This document shows, in pieces, positions 14,824 through 25,400 of a stretch of DNA of 64,000 nucleotides. How positions within the stretch are numbered: position 1 is the first letter of the stretch; every line of letters begins with the position of its first letter. The DNA is from Herpetosiphon llansteffanensis (GTDB taxonomy: Bacteria; Chloroflexota; Chloroflexia; Chloroflexales; Herpetosiphonaceae), in the NCBI RefSeq assembly GCF_003205875.1, contig NZ_PUBZ01000044.1:62001-126000 (forward strand), written 5' to 3'. A program made the position numbers and the translations under genes. The notes under the pieces are model-generated. The model ran no database searches. It saw nothing but the letters and a program-made list of their open reading frames with translations, and was not told the origin of the DNA.

Positions 14824-16011
14824 TTAAGCCGCAGGTTTTAGGCGATTCAAGGCTTCGAAAATCAACGCCATCGCCAATGCCACCACAAACAAATATGTTC
14901 CCAGCACTTCAATGCCCATCCAATCGGCAAACAAGCCGAAGCTACTAGCAATCGAAGCCCCGCCCAAGGTTGCTGCGGCAATTTGGAAGCCAATCGTATT
15001 AGCCGAATGGCGTGGCCCCATGCGCGCTGGTGTTAAGGCAATAAACGATGGGAACATTGGGGCCAGCGCCAAGCCAAGCAAGGCAATCCCAATCACGGTG
15101 AGCCATGGCGCGAGATTTAGCCAGAACAAAATCACCCCCAGAATTGCCACCAGCATGCTCAAACGCAACAAACTAACCACGCTCATGCGGCCAACAATCA
15201 CGCCCGAAAGCAAGCGGCCAACGGTTAAGCTGCCCCAATAAATGCTCACCCAAATCCCAGCAAGGCCTGGCTCCATGCCACGTGAGGTTGTTAGCAACGT
15301 ATACAGCCATTGGCCAGCACAAAATTCTAAGCCCGTATACAGAAAGAACAAAAGAATATTCAGCCATGTGACTGGTAGGCGCAAAGTTTGCAGCATCGTT
15401 GCGCTTGCAACCGGTTCCACCACGGTTTCAGGTTGATTGGTTTGCCACTGTTTGCGGGTGATGGCAAAGGCAGCAGCGAGCAACAATTGAGCAATGCCAA
15501 CCACCACATAGCCAATCCGCCACGATTGATTTGCACTGATAATGCTACTCATAATGACCGGGCCGCTGGCTGCACCCAAACCAAACGACGCATGCATCCA
15601 ATTAAGCATACGTGGATTGAAATTGTCGGCAGCATAGGTGTTGAGGCCAGCATCAATCGCGCCCGCGCCCAAACCTGCTAAAATACCCAAACTAGCCATA
15701 AATAGCCATGCTGGGGCATAGCCATAGCCCAGCAGGCTCACCGCAGTTGCCAAACAACTGAGCACCAACAGCCAACCAACACCAATTTTGTTCAAAACGC
15801 GCCCGCTGCTGAAGCTCGAAATCAAATAGCCAATTGTGCCGCTGGTAATCAACGCCCCCAGCGCATCAAGCGGCAAACCAAATTCCGCTCGGACCGATGG
15901 CCATGCAACGCCTGTTAGGCCGTCGGGCAGCCCTAAACTAATAAATGCTGCATAGGCCAAGCCAACTAAAAGCGTCGAATGCCGCCGAAGCGAAGGTACA
16001 GAATATGACAC
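14824..16011 (-). CDS. MFS permease, LacI-linked (probable sugar or nucleoside uptake)
   Basis: 395-residue major facilitator protein with about 12 membrane segments, similar in style to fucose/sugar-type MFS permeases (LPDGLTGVAWPSVRAEFGL, GLGAGAIDAGLNTYAA, LGLALAPMFPSFIAL). The frame is open to 16116, but GTG 16011 has AGAGG six bases upstream and avoids translating the operators. It is divergent from a LacI-family regulator with two operator-like sites in the 98-base gap, so its expression should answer to the ligand of that regulator. The substrate is unknown; sugar is inferred from the LacI link only. Confidence 0.85.
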   Translation of the reverse strand: MSYSVPSLRRHSTLLVGLAYAAFISLGLPDGLTGVAWPSVRAEFGLPLDALGALITSGTIGYLISSFSSGRVLNKIGVGWLLVLSCLATAVSLLGYGYAPAWLFMASLGILAGLGAGAIDAGLNTYAADNFNPRMLNWMHASFGLGAASGPVIMSSIISANQSWRIGYVVVGIAQLLLAAAFAITRKQWQTNQPETVVEPVASATMLQTLRLPVTWLNILLFFLYTGLEFCAGQWLYTLLTTSRGMEPGLAGIWVSIYWGSLTVGRLLSGVIVGRMSVVSLLRLSMLVAILGVILFWLNLAPWLTVIGIALLGLALAPMFPSFIALTPARMGPRHSANTIGFQIAAATLGGASIASSFGLFADWMGIEVLGTYLFVVALAMALIFEALNRLKPAA

Positions 16012-16028
16012 AATGCAACCTCTTGCCT

Positions 16029-16060
16029 TTCTGAAACGTTTTTTCTGTAACGATTCAGAA
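16029..16060. promoter_or_regulatory. Twin LacI-type operators in the divergent promoter region
   Basis: Two sites centred on CG, CTGAAACGTTTTTT (16031-16044) and CTGTAACGATTCAG (16045-16058), abut each other with centres 14 bases apart. Together they form a larger inverted repeat, TTCTGAAACGTT and AACGATTCAGAA, with 11 of 12 matching positions. They sit just before TATAAT at 16071-16076 (plus strand), so the regulator would control both genes. Confidence 0.7.
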
Positions 16061-16070
16061 GTATAGCATG

Positions 16071-16076
16071 TATAAT
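16071..16076 (+). promoter_or_regulatory. -10 element of the lacI-family gene
   Basis: TATAAT, 34 bases before the GTG start. The -35 region falls inside the second operator, which fits autoregulation. Confidence 0.55.
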
Positions 16077-16109
16077 AAAGCCTGACAATCAGCCCAAAGG
16101 AGCAGATCT

Positions 16110-17198
16110 GTGGCAAACGAGCACGAACCCGCCAAACCGCACCGCATCACAATTAGCACCGTTGCCGCTGCTTTAGGTGTCGCCGTCTCAACTGTTTCCA
16201 ACGCCTACAATCGGCCCGACCAACTTTCAGCAGAACTACGCGAACGGGTGCTGGCGGTGGCCGCCGAGCTTGGCTACCCCGGCCCGAATCCTGTGGCCCG
16301 TAGCTTACGCCAACAACGGGCTGGCGCGGTCGGGGTCTTGTTTGCAGAACGCTTGCCCTATGCCTTTCGCGACCCAGCCGCCTTGATGGTGCTTGAAGGA
16401 ATCGCAAGCACGCTTGAGCAAGCCAAACTTGGTTTATTGCTTGTGCCAGGCCGCGACGACGATACAACCACCGTTCAGCAGGCCTTGGTCGATGGCTTTA
16501 TCGTTTATTCAATGATGGACAACGATCCTTTGGTTGAAGCAGCATTGAAGCGGCGCTTGCCAACGGTTTTGCTTGATCAACCGCCACGGCCCGATGTACC
16601 ATCGATTATTGTTGACGATGAGGCTGGCGCGCGCATGGCAACCGAGCATCTATTAAGCCTTGGCCATCGCCATTTTGCGATCATCACCGATCGCTTAATT
16701 GAGACCCACGTTCGGCCATCACATGCGCCAATCAATGTTCAAACGCACAGCGAAGCAACCTTTTTTGTAACGCAATTGCGCTTGCAAGGCTATCGCCAGC
16801 CACTCGAACAAGCGGGCATTGCCTGGAGCGATGTGCCAATTTACGATTGCAACGATAATAACGAAGCCGATGGTGCTGCCGCAATCCAAATTTTGCTGGC
16901 TCGCACGCCGCGGCCTACTGCAATTCTGTGTTTGACCGATCGCTTGGCCTTGGGGGCAATCGTCGGGGCGCAACAGGCAGGCTACAACGTACCCGAGCAG
17001 CTATCGATCGTTGGCTTTGATGATATTCCTCAAGCGACCAGAATCACGCCAGCGCTCACAACGGTTCGCCAAGATCACCGCCAAAAGGGCTTATCCGCAG
17101 GTCAAGCATTGATTGAACTTCTGGCAGGCCAAAGCCCAACCAGCTATCAACGGCTGGCAGTTGAACTTGTGGTGCGCGATTCGACAGCAGCAATTTAA
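16110..17198 (+). CDS. LacI family transcriptional regulator
   Basis: 362-residue regulator. The N-terminal helix-turn-helix [28 protein letters not shown] includes the family VAxxxGVxxSTVSxAxN pattern, the hinge is NPVARSLRQQRAGAVGVLF, and a periplasmic-binding-protein-like sensor domain follows (VDDEAGARMATEHLLSLGHRH, GFDDIPQATRITPALTTVRQD). The start is GTG at 16110 with AAGGAG seven bases upstream. It probably represses the divergent MFS gene and itself through the twin operators, with release by a sugar-like ligand not identifiable from sequence. It is followed by a strong hairpin. Confidence 0.93.
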   Translation: MANEHEPAKPHRITISTVAAALGVAVSTVSNAYNRPDQLSAELRERVLAVAAELGYPGPNPVARSLRQQRAGAVGVLFAERLPYAFRDPAALMVLEGIASTLEQAKLGLLLVPGRDDDTTTVQQALVDGFIVYSMMDNDPLVEAALKRRLPTVLLDQPPRPDVPSIIVDDEAGARMATEHLLSLGHRHFAIITDRLIETHVRPSHAPINVQTHSEATFFVTQLRLQGYRQPLEQAGIAWSDVPIYDCNDNNEADGAAAIQILLARTPRPTAILCLTDRLALGAIVGAQQAGYNVPEQLSIVGFDDIPQATRITPALTTVRQDHRQKGLSAGQALIELLAGQSPTSYQRLAVELVVRDSTAAI

Positions 17199-17205
17199 CT
17201 AAAAA

Positions 17206-17236
17206 GCCCTGCTCCTTTGTAATAAAGGAGCAGGGC
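17206..17236. terminator. Strong bidirectional terminator
   Basis: GCCCTGCTCCTTT and AAAGGAGCAGGGC pair perfectly around a 5-base loop. On the minus strand the stem is followed by TTTTTAG, giving a clear intrinsic terminator for the slipin gene; it also lies just after the LacI gene. Confidence 0.9.
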
Positions 17237-17257
17237 AACTTTCGAATTCGATTAAGC

Positions 17258-18133
17258 TTATTCCAATGGTAAGCCCGTCATTGGGTCAAACAGACCGCGC
17301 CGCGCTTCAGGATTCGCAGGGCGAGCTTCGGCTGGCTTTTTCCCACCTTCCGAATAGTGATCATTCTGTAAACCACTATAGGCTCGATCAATAAATGGGC
17401 GAATCAAGTCGATTGGCAATGGGAAGACCAAGGTCGAGTTCTTTTCAACTGCAATTTCGGTCAGGGTTTGCAAATAGCGCAATTGCAAGGTCACTGGCTC
17501 GCGTGAAATCACATCGGCAGCTTCGGCCAAACGCTTTGAAGCTTGGAATTCACCGTCGGCGTGAATGATTTTGGCGCGTTTTTCACGTTCAGCTTCAGCT
17601 TGTTTTGCCATGGCCCGTTGCATCGATTGGGGCAATTCAACGTCTTTAACTTCGACGATATTGACTTTAATGCCCCAAGGCTCAGTTTGCTCATCGATAA
17701 TTTGTTGCAAACGATGGTTAATTTGCTCGCGTTGCGAAAGCATTTCGTCAAGCTCAAATTGACCAACGACTGAACGCAAGGTTGTTTGGGCAATTTGCAT
17801 GGTCGCGCGAATGTAATCCATCACATTAACCACCGCCTTGCCTGGATCAATCACCAAGAAGTAGAGCACCGCATTAACCCGAATGGTCACGTTATCGCGG
17901 GTAATAACTTCTTGGGCAGGCACGTCCATCGTAATCACCCGGGTGTCGATGCGGAACATGCGCTCAAGCATGGGAATCACAAAGAATAACCCAGGCCCGC
18001 GCACGCCAACCAAGCGACCCAAGCGAAAAATGACCCCTTTTTCATATTCAGGAATAATTTTGATTGCCGAAATCAAAAAGAAAAATAAGATCACGGCAAT
18101 GAAAATCAAGGCAATACCGCCAAACTCACCCAT
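17258..18133 (-). CDS. Slipin/stomatin-like SPFH (band 7) membrane protein
   Basis: 291-residue SPFH protein: N-terminal membrane segment (about residues 5-25) and band 7 domain ([83 protein letters not shown]). A C-terminal extension ends in [14 protein letters not shown]. Slipins form oligomeric scaffolds in the membrane and are typically partnered with an NfeD/ClpP-type protease that cuts them, and that protease is encoded 18 bases upstream on the same strand. The two are almost certainly co-transcribed and end at the strong hairpin. Confidence 0.93.
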   Translation of the reverse strand: MGEFGGIALIFIAVILFFFLISAIKIIPEYEKGVIFRLGRLVGVRGPGLFFVIPMLERMFRIDTRVITMDVPAQEVITRDNVTIRVNAVLYFLVIDPGKAVVNVMDYIRATMQIAQTTLRSVVGQFELDEMLSQREQINHRLQQIIDEQTEPWGIKVNIVEVKDVELPQSMQRAMAKQAEAEREKRAKIIHADGEFQASKRLAEAADVISREPVTLQLRYLQTLTEIAVEKNSTLVFPLPIDLIRPFIDRAYSGLQNDHYSEGGKKPAEARPANPEARRGLFDPMTGLPLE

Positions 18134-18151
18134 TGTACTTACCTCCGCGCA

Positions 18152-19462
18152 TTAGCGCCCACTATGTGCCACACGACGCACAATCAAGGTTAACCCTTCT
18201 AAACCAACAATTTCAGCCTGATCACCGACCGTCAAAGCATCGTCCGAACGGGCTTGCCACAAGGCTCCATCAACAAAAACTGTGCCTTCAGGTGCAACCG
18301 CTGAGCGAACTTTAGCAATCGTGCCAATCAGGCGTTCGCTACCAGCGCCACGCCCAACCAGCTTGCTGCGCCGCATAATCCAAAGACTTAGCCCAATGAT
18401 CAGCGCCAAACCAACGCTCAACCCAGTAATTAAGGCCCGCGAGACGATAATCCCCGGTGCTTCTGCTGGATCAACCAGCAACAACGCGCCAATCACGAAT
18501 GAAGCCAAACCGCCAACCGTCAAGGCTCCGTGCGCTGTTGCAAAAATATCAATTGCAAACAGCACAAAAGCTAAGATCAACAGCACAACCCCAACCGTAT
18601 TCAATGGCAACACGCTCAGGCCATACAAACCCAAACAGATGGAAATTAGGCCCAAAAAGCCACCTACGCCTAAACCTGGGTTGGCCGCCTCGAAATAAAT
18701 TCCTAGGCTGCCCAAGCTAATCAGCATCGTGGCAATGGTCGGGTCGCCCAAGAAGTGCAAGAGGCGTTCGAGCCATGTCATTTCGATTGCTTGAAAGGCA
18801 CTGGCTTGGGTTTGCAATGTAACCTGGGTGCCATTAGCCAAATTAACTTGGCGACCATTCAGTTGACGCAATAAATCAGCATCATCTTGGGCAACCAGAT
18901 TGATCACGCCCCGTTCGAGCGCTTCGCTGCTGCCAATCGAAACACTTTGGCGCACCGCTTGTTCAGCCCATTCTGGGTCGCGGCCATGCGATTTGGCCCA
19001 AGTGGTGATACGCGCAACGGCATCGTTGGTAATTTTATCGCGCAGATCGCCATCAATATCCGAGCCGCTACCATCAACGGGATGGGCCGCTCCAATGTTG
19101 GTGTTGGGCGACATTGCTGCAATATGAGCAGCATAGGTAATGAAAACTCCTGCCGAGCCTGCATTCGCTCCCTGCGGCGTAACATACACAATCACTGGCA
19201 GTTTGGCATTGAGCAAGGTCTCGCCAATTTGCCATGTTGAAGATGTGAGGCCACCTGGAGTATTGAGCTTGATGACTAAGCCTTGGCAAGCTTGCCGCTC
19301 TGCTTGAATCACGCTGCGTTGCAGATAATCGGCGACCGCTGGGTTGATAATGCCGCTGACTGAAGCCATACACAGCGCATTATCCGCTGCTGCATAACTT
19401 AAGCTTGGCAGCGTTACCAAACTGAGCCAAACAAATAACGCTAGTATACGAAGCTGTCTCAT
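18152..19462 (-). CDS. NfeD-family membrane serine protease (ClpP-like domain, partner of slipin)
   Basis: 436-residue protein: signal peptide (about 1-24), ClpP/crotonase-fold protease domain with the Ser-Lys dyad candidates S103 (GANAGSAGVF) and K143 (RDKITND), four to five membrane segments (about 215-370) and a C-terminal NfeD OB-fold domain (IGTIAKVRSAVAPEGTVFVDGALWQARSD). The dyad spacing matches characterised archaeal members. Family members cleave the C terminus of the neighbouring stomatin. The start at 19462 has a strong AAGGGAGGT site; the frame is open upstream to 19564 but that part lacks a signal-peptide pattern. Promoter not clearly seen. Confidence 0.92.
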   Translation of the reverse strand: MRQLRILALFVWLSLVTLPSLSYAAADNALCMASVSGIINPAVADYLQRSVIQAERQACQGLVIKLNTPGGLTSSTWQIGETLLNAKLPVIVYVTPQGANAGSAGVFITYAAHIAAMSPNTNIGAAHPVDGSGSDIDGDLRDKITNDAVARITTWAKSHGRDPEWAEQAVRQSVSIGSSEALERGVINLVAQDDADLLRQLNGRQVNLANGTQVTLQTQASAFQAIEMTWLERLLHFLGDPTIATMLISLGSLGIYFEAANPGLGVGGFLGLISICLGLYGLSVLPLNTVGVVLLILAFVLFAIDIFATAHGALTVGGLASFVIGALLLVDPAEAPGIIVSRALITGLSVGLALIIGLSLWIMRRSKLVGRGAGSERLIGTIAKVRSAVAPEGTVFVDGALWQARSDDALTVGDQAEIVGLEGLTLIVRRVAHSGR

Positions 19463-19648
19463 CGTACCTCCCTTGGCGATGCCATACAGCCTATACGAGG
19501 CAACGTGCAAAATGATGCAATGGTTCTGGCTGTATTGTAGCAGGCTTCGCAAGGGCTGCGTCAAATGGCAAGGTTAAAGAGATTAAACATTCTCATACAA
19601 TCTTCATTTTAAACAGCGAACTCTAGATACCCGCAAAGCGGCAACCTG

Positions 19649-19670
19649 CGGTATACTTAGGGGGTTCTCA
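19649..19670 (+). promoter_or_regulatory. Candidate promoter of exported hydrolase gene
   Basis: CGGTATACTTAGGGGGTTCTCA: TATACT fits a -10. A closely related sequence precedes the secreted protein gene at 49489, where it also follows a TTGCCA -35. No clear -35 is visible here. Confidence 0.45.
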
Positions 19671-19728
19671 CTGTGCTGGTTAGCCGTATCGTACACAATT
19701 CTATTCACTTATCAAGCTACATGCATCA

Positions 19729-21213
19729 ATGAAAAAAGCTTTTTTGCTCTTTTGGGTGACGATGCTCTCAATTCTGGCCTGTGGGATAGCAATTTACTAT
19801 CTTCCTGCCACCGAAGCAGTCACTCCCTCCAATTCACATCCTGAACGCACTGCTGCTGCTCCTTCCGAGTTTGATGCGCCACCGACGCTTTCGATGCTGG
19901 CTCCAAGCGAATGGGTTTTTCCTGATCGCGCCAAAATTGGCAGCATTGAGATTGGTGGCCTCAACGAAGATCAGGCCCTAGCCGCACTCCAAGCTGCCTA
20001 TCCCAATGCCACGCTCAGCTTGACCAACCCAGCTTTGCTAGCGCCAATCGAGCTTAGTATGCAACAACTTGGCTATCAGCATGATTTTGGCCAAGCTTTG
20101 CTTGACGCACGCGATCTGGCCGACAAGCAAATTCCTGTTCGCTTGGCAATCAATAGCAGATTCGATCAGCAATTGCTCGATCAAGAATTTGCTAAAATTG
20201 AGCAAGCAATTGCTATTTCGCCAACAGTTGCCTACGATCGCGAACGCTCAGCCTTTGTGCTGACCCCAGGCTTAACCCTTGATCGCACCGCGCTGCTAGC
20301 AGAAATTAGCCAAACCTTGCAGCTCAGCCAAACCCTGTTGATTCCAACCCAAGTTGTAACCAACAATCTGCAAGCCAGCCCCGAGCAACTAACGGCGGCA
20401 TTGGCCGAACGCGAAGCTGAATGGGATGGCATCTTTGGAATTTCAGTCTACGATATTAAAAGCGATCAATGGTACGATTATCGCGGCGATACGGTCTTCT
20501 CTGGCATGAGTGTGCTGAAAATTCCGATTCTGTTGCAATCGTTCATCAGCCGCGAAGAATTCACCGACGACCAATACGCCATGATCGATCTGATGATTGG
20601 CGATAGCGATAACGAAGCCTCGAACGATTTGCTGGCCATGATTGGCGATGGCGATGGCTTAGAAGGCGCAAAAATCCTCGACCAAACCTTGACCGATATT
20701 CTAGGCCTAGAATATACAACCTTGGCAGCACCGTTCGAGTCGATCGATTATCTTTCGCTGGTGCAGGGGATAGAAGTGCAAAAACGCGGCCAAGAAGGTG
20801 CGCAACCCTATACCAATGCCGACCCGTATGTGCGTTCGTCGCCGCGCGAAATGGCGCAAGTGGTCTTAGCAATTTTCGAATGTAGCCAAGGCCACGGGGT
20901 TTTGCTCGAGGTTGAAGATACATTGCTCAATGTTGAACGCTGCAACGAAATTATCGAGATTCTTAGCCGCAATCGCGATACCAACAAAATTGTGGCGGGC
21001 GTGCCTGAAGGCAGCTATGTTGCGCATAAAAGCGGCTGGGTCGAGGATGCGCGGGCCGATGCAGGCTACGTACGCGACCCCAACGGCGATGAATATATCG
21101 TCAGTATGTGGATTTGGCAGGATACCGATTTTATTGAAACTCCGGTTTCCGATCCCTTACTCGCTGATATTTCGCGGATCATCTATACTGCACGCCATCC
21201 CCAAATTCGCTAG
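19729..21213 (+). CDS. Exported serine hydrolase with class A beta-lactamase fold and VanW-type N-terminal domain
   Basis: 494-residue exported protein. An N-terminal hydrophobic segment (with ILAC, a weak lipobox) is followed by a peptidoglycan-binding_4/VanW-like region (about residues 65-215). A penicillin-recognising domain (about 230-490) carries all three active-site motifs: S261-VLK264, S293-DN and HKSGW near residue 440. Class A enzymes hydrolyse beta-lactams; larger proteins like this in Gram-positive-like and Chloroflexota genomes may act on cell-wall peptides instead. No neighbouring resistance gene is seen, so I would not call resistance from sequence. The ribosome site is poor. 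It is followed by a small co-directional gene 25 bases later. Confidence 0.82.
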   Translation: MKKAFLLFWVTMLSILACGIAIYYLPATEAVTPSNSHPERTAAAPSEFDAPPTLSMLAPSEWVFPDRAKIGSIEIGGLNEDQALAALQAAYPNATLSLTNPALLAPIELSMQQLGYQHDFGQALLDARDLADKQIPVRLAINSRFDQQLLDQEFAKIEQAIAISPTVAYDRERSAFVLTPGLTLDRTALLAEISQTLQLSQTLLIPTQVVTNNLQASPEQLTAALAEREAEWDGIFGISVYDIKSDQWYDYRGDTVFSGMSVLKIPILLQSFISREEFTDDQYAMIDLMIGDSDNEASNDLLAMIGDGDGLEGAKILDQTLTDILGLEYTTLAAPFESIDYLSLVQGIEVQKRGQEGAQPYTNADPYVRSSPREMAQVVLAIFECSQGHGVLLEVEDTLLNVERCNEIIEILSRNRDTNKIVAGVPEGSYVAHKSGWVEDARADAGYVRDPNGDEYIVSMWIWQDTDFIETPVSDPLLADISRIIYTARHPQIR

Positions 21214-21238
21214 TCGTTGTTTGGAAAGGGTCATAGGG

Positions 21239-21472
21239 ATGATTGGAACAGAACCACTCTACATTGAACAGTTGAAGGTTGAAGCCGAACGCTTGCAACG
21301 CCGTTTTGAGCAAGCAAGCGATGTCGATGAGTTTATTCGGGTCAGCCAAGAAGCGAGCCGCCGGATTGCAGTGTTGGCTCCAATTGCCAGCATCATTCAG
21401 CGTTATATGCTGATTTCCGAGTTGGCACACCGTGAATACGAAGCCCAAAAGCCCCAAACTACCGAAGCGTAG
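21239..21472 (+). CDS. Small alpha-helical protein, unknown function
   Basis: 77-residue protein, not recognised. It starts at ATG 21239 with AAAGGG about 8 bases upstream. The sequence is mostly charged and amphipathic helix (LKVEAERLQRRFEQASDVDEF) with a mildly hydrophobic centre (IAVLAPIASIIQRYMLIS). No Cys and no known motif. It follows the exported hydrolase gene by 25 bases, so it is likely on the same transcript. Its 3' end overlaps the 3' end of the facing HD-GYP gene by 14 bases. Function cannot be inferred. Confidence 0.65.
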   Translation: MIGTEPLYIEQLKVEAERLQRRFEQASDVDEFIRVSQEASRRIAVLAPIASIIQRYMLISELAHREYEAQKPQTTEA

Positions 21473-22496
21473 CCGGGGCATACTGCTGCAGCAATAGCGG
21501 CTCACTCGCCTCCTCAACAAACTGCAAAAAGAGTGGCACAAGCGCAGGATCAAAGTGGCTGCCCGCCAAATTTGCAATGTGTTCGCGAATCCGTTCGACC
21601 GGCCAGCCCAAGCGGTATGGTCGGTCGGAACGCAAGGCATCCCATACATCAGCTAAGGCAAAAATCCGCGCCGCTAAGGGAATTTCCGTGCCTTTTAATC
21701 CCCGAGGATAGCCACTGCCATCCCATTTTTCATGATGACAATAGGGAATATCGAGCGCTGGCTGCAAATAATGAATTGGCCGCAGCAAATCGTAGGCATA
21801 GGTTGGGTGTTTTTGCATGACCAGCCATTCTTCGTTGGTTAATGGGCCTGGTTTATGCAAAATCGCATCGGGAATCCCCATTTTGCCGATGTCATGCAAC
21901 AATGCGCCGCGCCAAATTTGCACTAAATCGTCGCCAGTAATGCCCAAAGCCTCGGCAATGCGCACGGTCATTTCGGTTACGCGCTTGCTATGGCCTTCGG
22001 TTTCTTTATCGCGCAAATCCAAAGCCCGCGACCAAGCCTCAATGCCAGCGTTGTAGGCATCGATAATTTCTTGATTCAAGCGCTCGACTTGACGGCGTTC
22101 GTCTTGCAAACGGCGGTAGCGATTCAGGCGCGTAATCGTTTGCAAACGGGTTTTTATTTCAAGGCTATCAATCGGCTTGCTCAGAAAATCGTCGGCTCCA
22201 GCTCGCAAGCCTTGCAAACGCGATTCACGATCATCCAAGGCTGTCACCATTACCACCGGAATTTCGGCCAGCAATGGGTTGGCGCGAATTTGGCGACAAA
22301 CTTCAAAGCCATCCATATCAGGCATCATTACGTCAAGTAAAATAGTATCTGGCAAAAGCTCGAGGGCTTTGGCAATTCCAGTGATGCCATTTTCGGCAAA
22401 AACCAACTCATAGCCTTCGCCTTGCAACACTGCATTCATACTTGCTCGCGCAACGGCGAGATCGTCAATGATCAAAATTGTAGCAGCAGAATTCAC
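21459..22496 (-). CDS. Response regulator with HD-GYP phosphodiesterase output domain
   Basis: 345-residue two-domain protein. An N-terminal receiver (ILIIDDLAVARAS, phospho-acceptor Asp in TILLDVMMPDMDG, Lys in LSKPID) is joined by a helical linker to an HD-GYP domain with HDIGKMGIPD, HHEKWDGSGYP and DVWDALRSDRPYR. HD-GYP enzymes break down cyclic di-GMP. Start GTG 22496 has AAAGGAGG seven bases upstream; that site lies at the stop of the upstream histidine kinase, two bases away. Kinase and regulator therefore form one translationally linked two-component unit, and phosphorylation by the kinase probably sets phosphodiesterase activity. Confidence 0.92.
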   Translation of the reverse strand: MNSAATILIIDDLAVARASMNAVLQGEGYELVFAENGITGIAKALELLPDTILLDVMMPDMDGFEVCRQIRANPLLAEIPVVMVTALDDRESRLQGLRAGADDFLSKPIDSLEIKTRLQTITRLNRYRRLQDERRQVERLNQEIIDAYNAGIEAWSRALDLRDKETEGHSKRVTEMTVRIAEALGITGDDLVQIWRGALLHDIGKMGIPDAILHKPGPLTNEEWLVMQKHPTYAYDLLRPIHYLQPALDIPYCHHEKWDGSGYPRGLKGTEIPLAARIFALADVWDALRSDRPYRLGWPVERIREHIANLAGSHFDPALVPLFLQFVEEASEPLLLQQYAPATLR

Positions 22497-22498
22497 GA

Positions 22499-25400
22499 TC
22501 AAGCCTCCTTTGATGGATTGCACAAACCATCGATTAATCGTTCAAGCTCGACTAAATTTAATGGCTTGTATAAAACTGTATCAGCATGCTCGGCAATATG
22601 CTGATGTTCAATTATGGCGAGCGCACTCAAGGCAATTATTGGTAGATCATGGTAGTGTTTATGGCGGCGAATCGTGCTAATCATCTGAATCGCATCACCA
22701 CCAGCCAATTGTAAATCGAGCACTAACAAATCGATTACTTGATTGGCAATTGCCTCATAAACGTCGTGTTGATTGTAAACAAGCGTTACTTCCCAGCCAA
22801 ATTCACTCAAGAAATCACGAATCAACAGACTATTAGCCAAGTTATCAGCAGCAAATAGAATCTGCTTTGCACTATTAACTGGCAATTTTTGGGCCATCTG
22901 GTACGTCGAATCAATATATTTAAGGGTATTGAACAAACGCTGTTGATTCATTGGTTGATACATACAATGCCAATGCTCAGGAAGCGTCATATCGAGCTTG
23001 AAATCTTGATCACAGAATAAAATAACCGGATGATTATTCGTTTGCTGGCGTAATTGCTCAAAAATATGCTGTGATAAGCCGATTTGGCGCAAATCGTAGA
23101 GGATTGCTTGGTTAGCATCCTGTAAATATGGTTGTAAATCGAAATAGGGCTTGCAGAAACGCACATCCCAAGTTAATTGCTCAGCATAGGCCACCAATTG
23201 AATATTGAGCGTACGATCTTCAGTTATCGCTAAAAGCATTGGTTGTTGCACTGGCTCAAGCGCAGCGTGATCGATGCCATACCACGGCAAAATTAAGCGG
23301 AATTGGCTACCAACTCCAACCTCGCTTTGTAATTCAACCCGCCCGCCATGTAAATTGGCCATATGATAAACTAGCGCCAAACCCAAGCCGGTTCCTGCAT
23401 ATTGGCGCGAAAGTTTGCTATCGAGCTGCGAAAATGGCCGAAATAGTTTTGGAATATCTTGGGTATTGATCCCAATTCCTGTATCCCAAACGGTGAGCGC
23501 AACTTGGCGCAATTGACTATCAAGCTTGACACTTAAGCCAATACGGCCACCATTTGGGGTGAATTTCACCGCGTTGCTTAATAAATTGACCAACATCTGC
23601 TTTAATCGGCGCGAATCAGCACAAATCAGCGCATCTTCGGCACATGGCTCGTACAATAATTCAAGGTGTTTGTTATGAGCTAATTTTTGCACCATCCGAA
23701 TGCTTGCTTGGCAGATTTCGTCGATAATCATCGTTTGATAATTAATCGTCAGCTTGCCTGCTTCGATTTTCGAAAGATCAAGAATATCGTTGATCAGATC
23801 AAGCAAATGGCGGCTATTTTCATCAATCTGGCTGAGGGCTTGGGCTTGCTCTTGGTTCAAAGCGCCATATTGCTCGTAGCGCAAGGCCTCGCTAAAGGCC
23901 AAAATGCCAGTCAAGGGGGTGCGTAATTCGTGGCTCATGCTCGACAGAAACTCATCTTTGAGCCGCGCTGCTTTGGCTAATTCGGCGTTGGCAATGCTTA
24001 ATTCATCGGTTTGTTGCTGAAGCCGCTGCTCAATGCGCTTGCGCTCGGTAATATTGCGAATAACCATCACAACCTCATCGCCACCACTCGGCGCAATCCG
24101 CGCCTCAAAGACGTTGTTACCCTTGGGCAAGCTCAGTTCGTACTCAACATTTTGGGTGCTGTTGGTTTCAATCGCCCGTTGGGTTGCGCTCAAAATATTA
24201 ACGACCTGGGGCTGAGGCAGCTGGTTGTTGGCATTTGCGCCGATCATCGCATCTTGGGGCAAAAAGAGATCTGATGGATCGTTGGTGTGATAATCCAAAA
24301 TCTCGCCCTTGGCAGTAAAGCGAATCATCAAATCGGGCATGGCTGCCAAGAGCGCGCGATTTTTGGCTTCGCTTTGGCGCAGTTGCATTTCTGCTTGTTT
24401 GCGTTGAAACAGCGTGCCCAATTGGGTCGAAATGACCGAAATCAACCTGCTGGTGCGTTCGTTATCGGCACCTTTGCTGCTACGGAAGAACTCAAGGATT
24501 GCCACAACTTGATCGTTGGCCAAAATTGGCACAACCACTGCTGATTGCAGGCCAACCTGCTGCGCCAATTCATAGCCACGCTGGCTGAGATTCCATTCGG
24601 CCCAATATTGCTGCTCAAGCAGATACTGGGCTGATTGTTTGGTTTGCCAGACGCGCCCAGCCATGCCCGCACCTTGGGGCAATTCCAAGTTTTGCAGATA
24701 CTGATAAAAATGCTGAAAGCGCTCGTTGCTGCTCCAGCGAATTGGCGCTAAGGCGAGATAGTCGTGATTGGCGTTTGGCACCCAAGCCACACTCAGATCC
24801 CAGCCGATTGCGGCACAAATATTACGCAACACCACCTCAAGCGCACTATTGAAATCGGCGGCCTCGCTCACCGAGCGGGTTGTACGATAGAGCAAATGAA
24901 ATTCTTCTTCGGAACGCTTGCGGGCGGCGATATTATTGCCAATCAGCAAAAAGCCCTCTAAAACATCTGCATTCAACAGCGGTGTGATGGTTAATTCGAC
25001 TGGAAAGCGTGCGCCAGAGCGATGCACCGCTTGCCATTCGTATGGCTCGGAAATGCCGCGCCGCGCCTCGGCCAGCAAAATATCCAAATCGGAATAGAAC
25101 AAGCCCTGATTGCGATGTTGCTCCATCTCCCAGCGATAGGTCAAATCGGCGCGATCGAATAATTTGGTAGGGAATGGTCGACCCAACAACTCAGATTCTT
25201 GATAGCCAAACTCAAATTCGGCAGCTTGGTTGAAGCCACGTACCACGCCGCCAGGATCGAGTGAAATAATAATTGAGGGTGCATGTTGAATCATAGTGCG
25301 CTGAAATCGATACGATTGAGCTAACTCTTGGGTTCGTTCGATAACACGTTGTTCAAGCTGCTCATTCAATTGACGAATTTGTTGCTCTTGCAATTTGCGT

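Noticed and set aside
19729-21213. Antibiotic-resistance beta-lactamase
   Set aside because: Active-site motifs are present, but the extra VanW-like domain and lack of a linked regulator do not allow a resistance call; described as an exported hydrolase instead.
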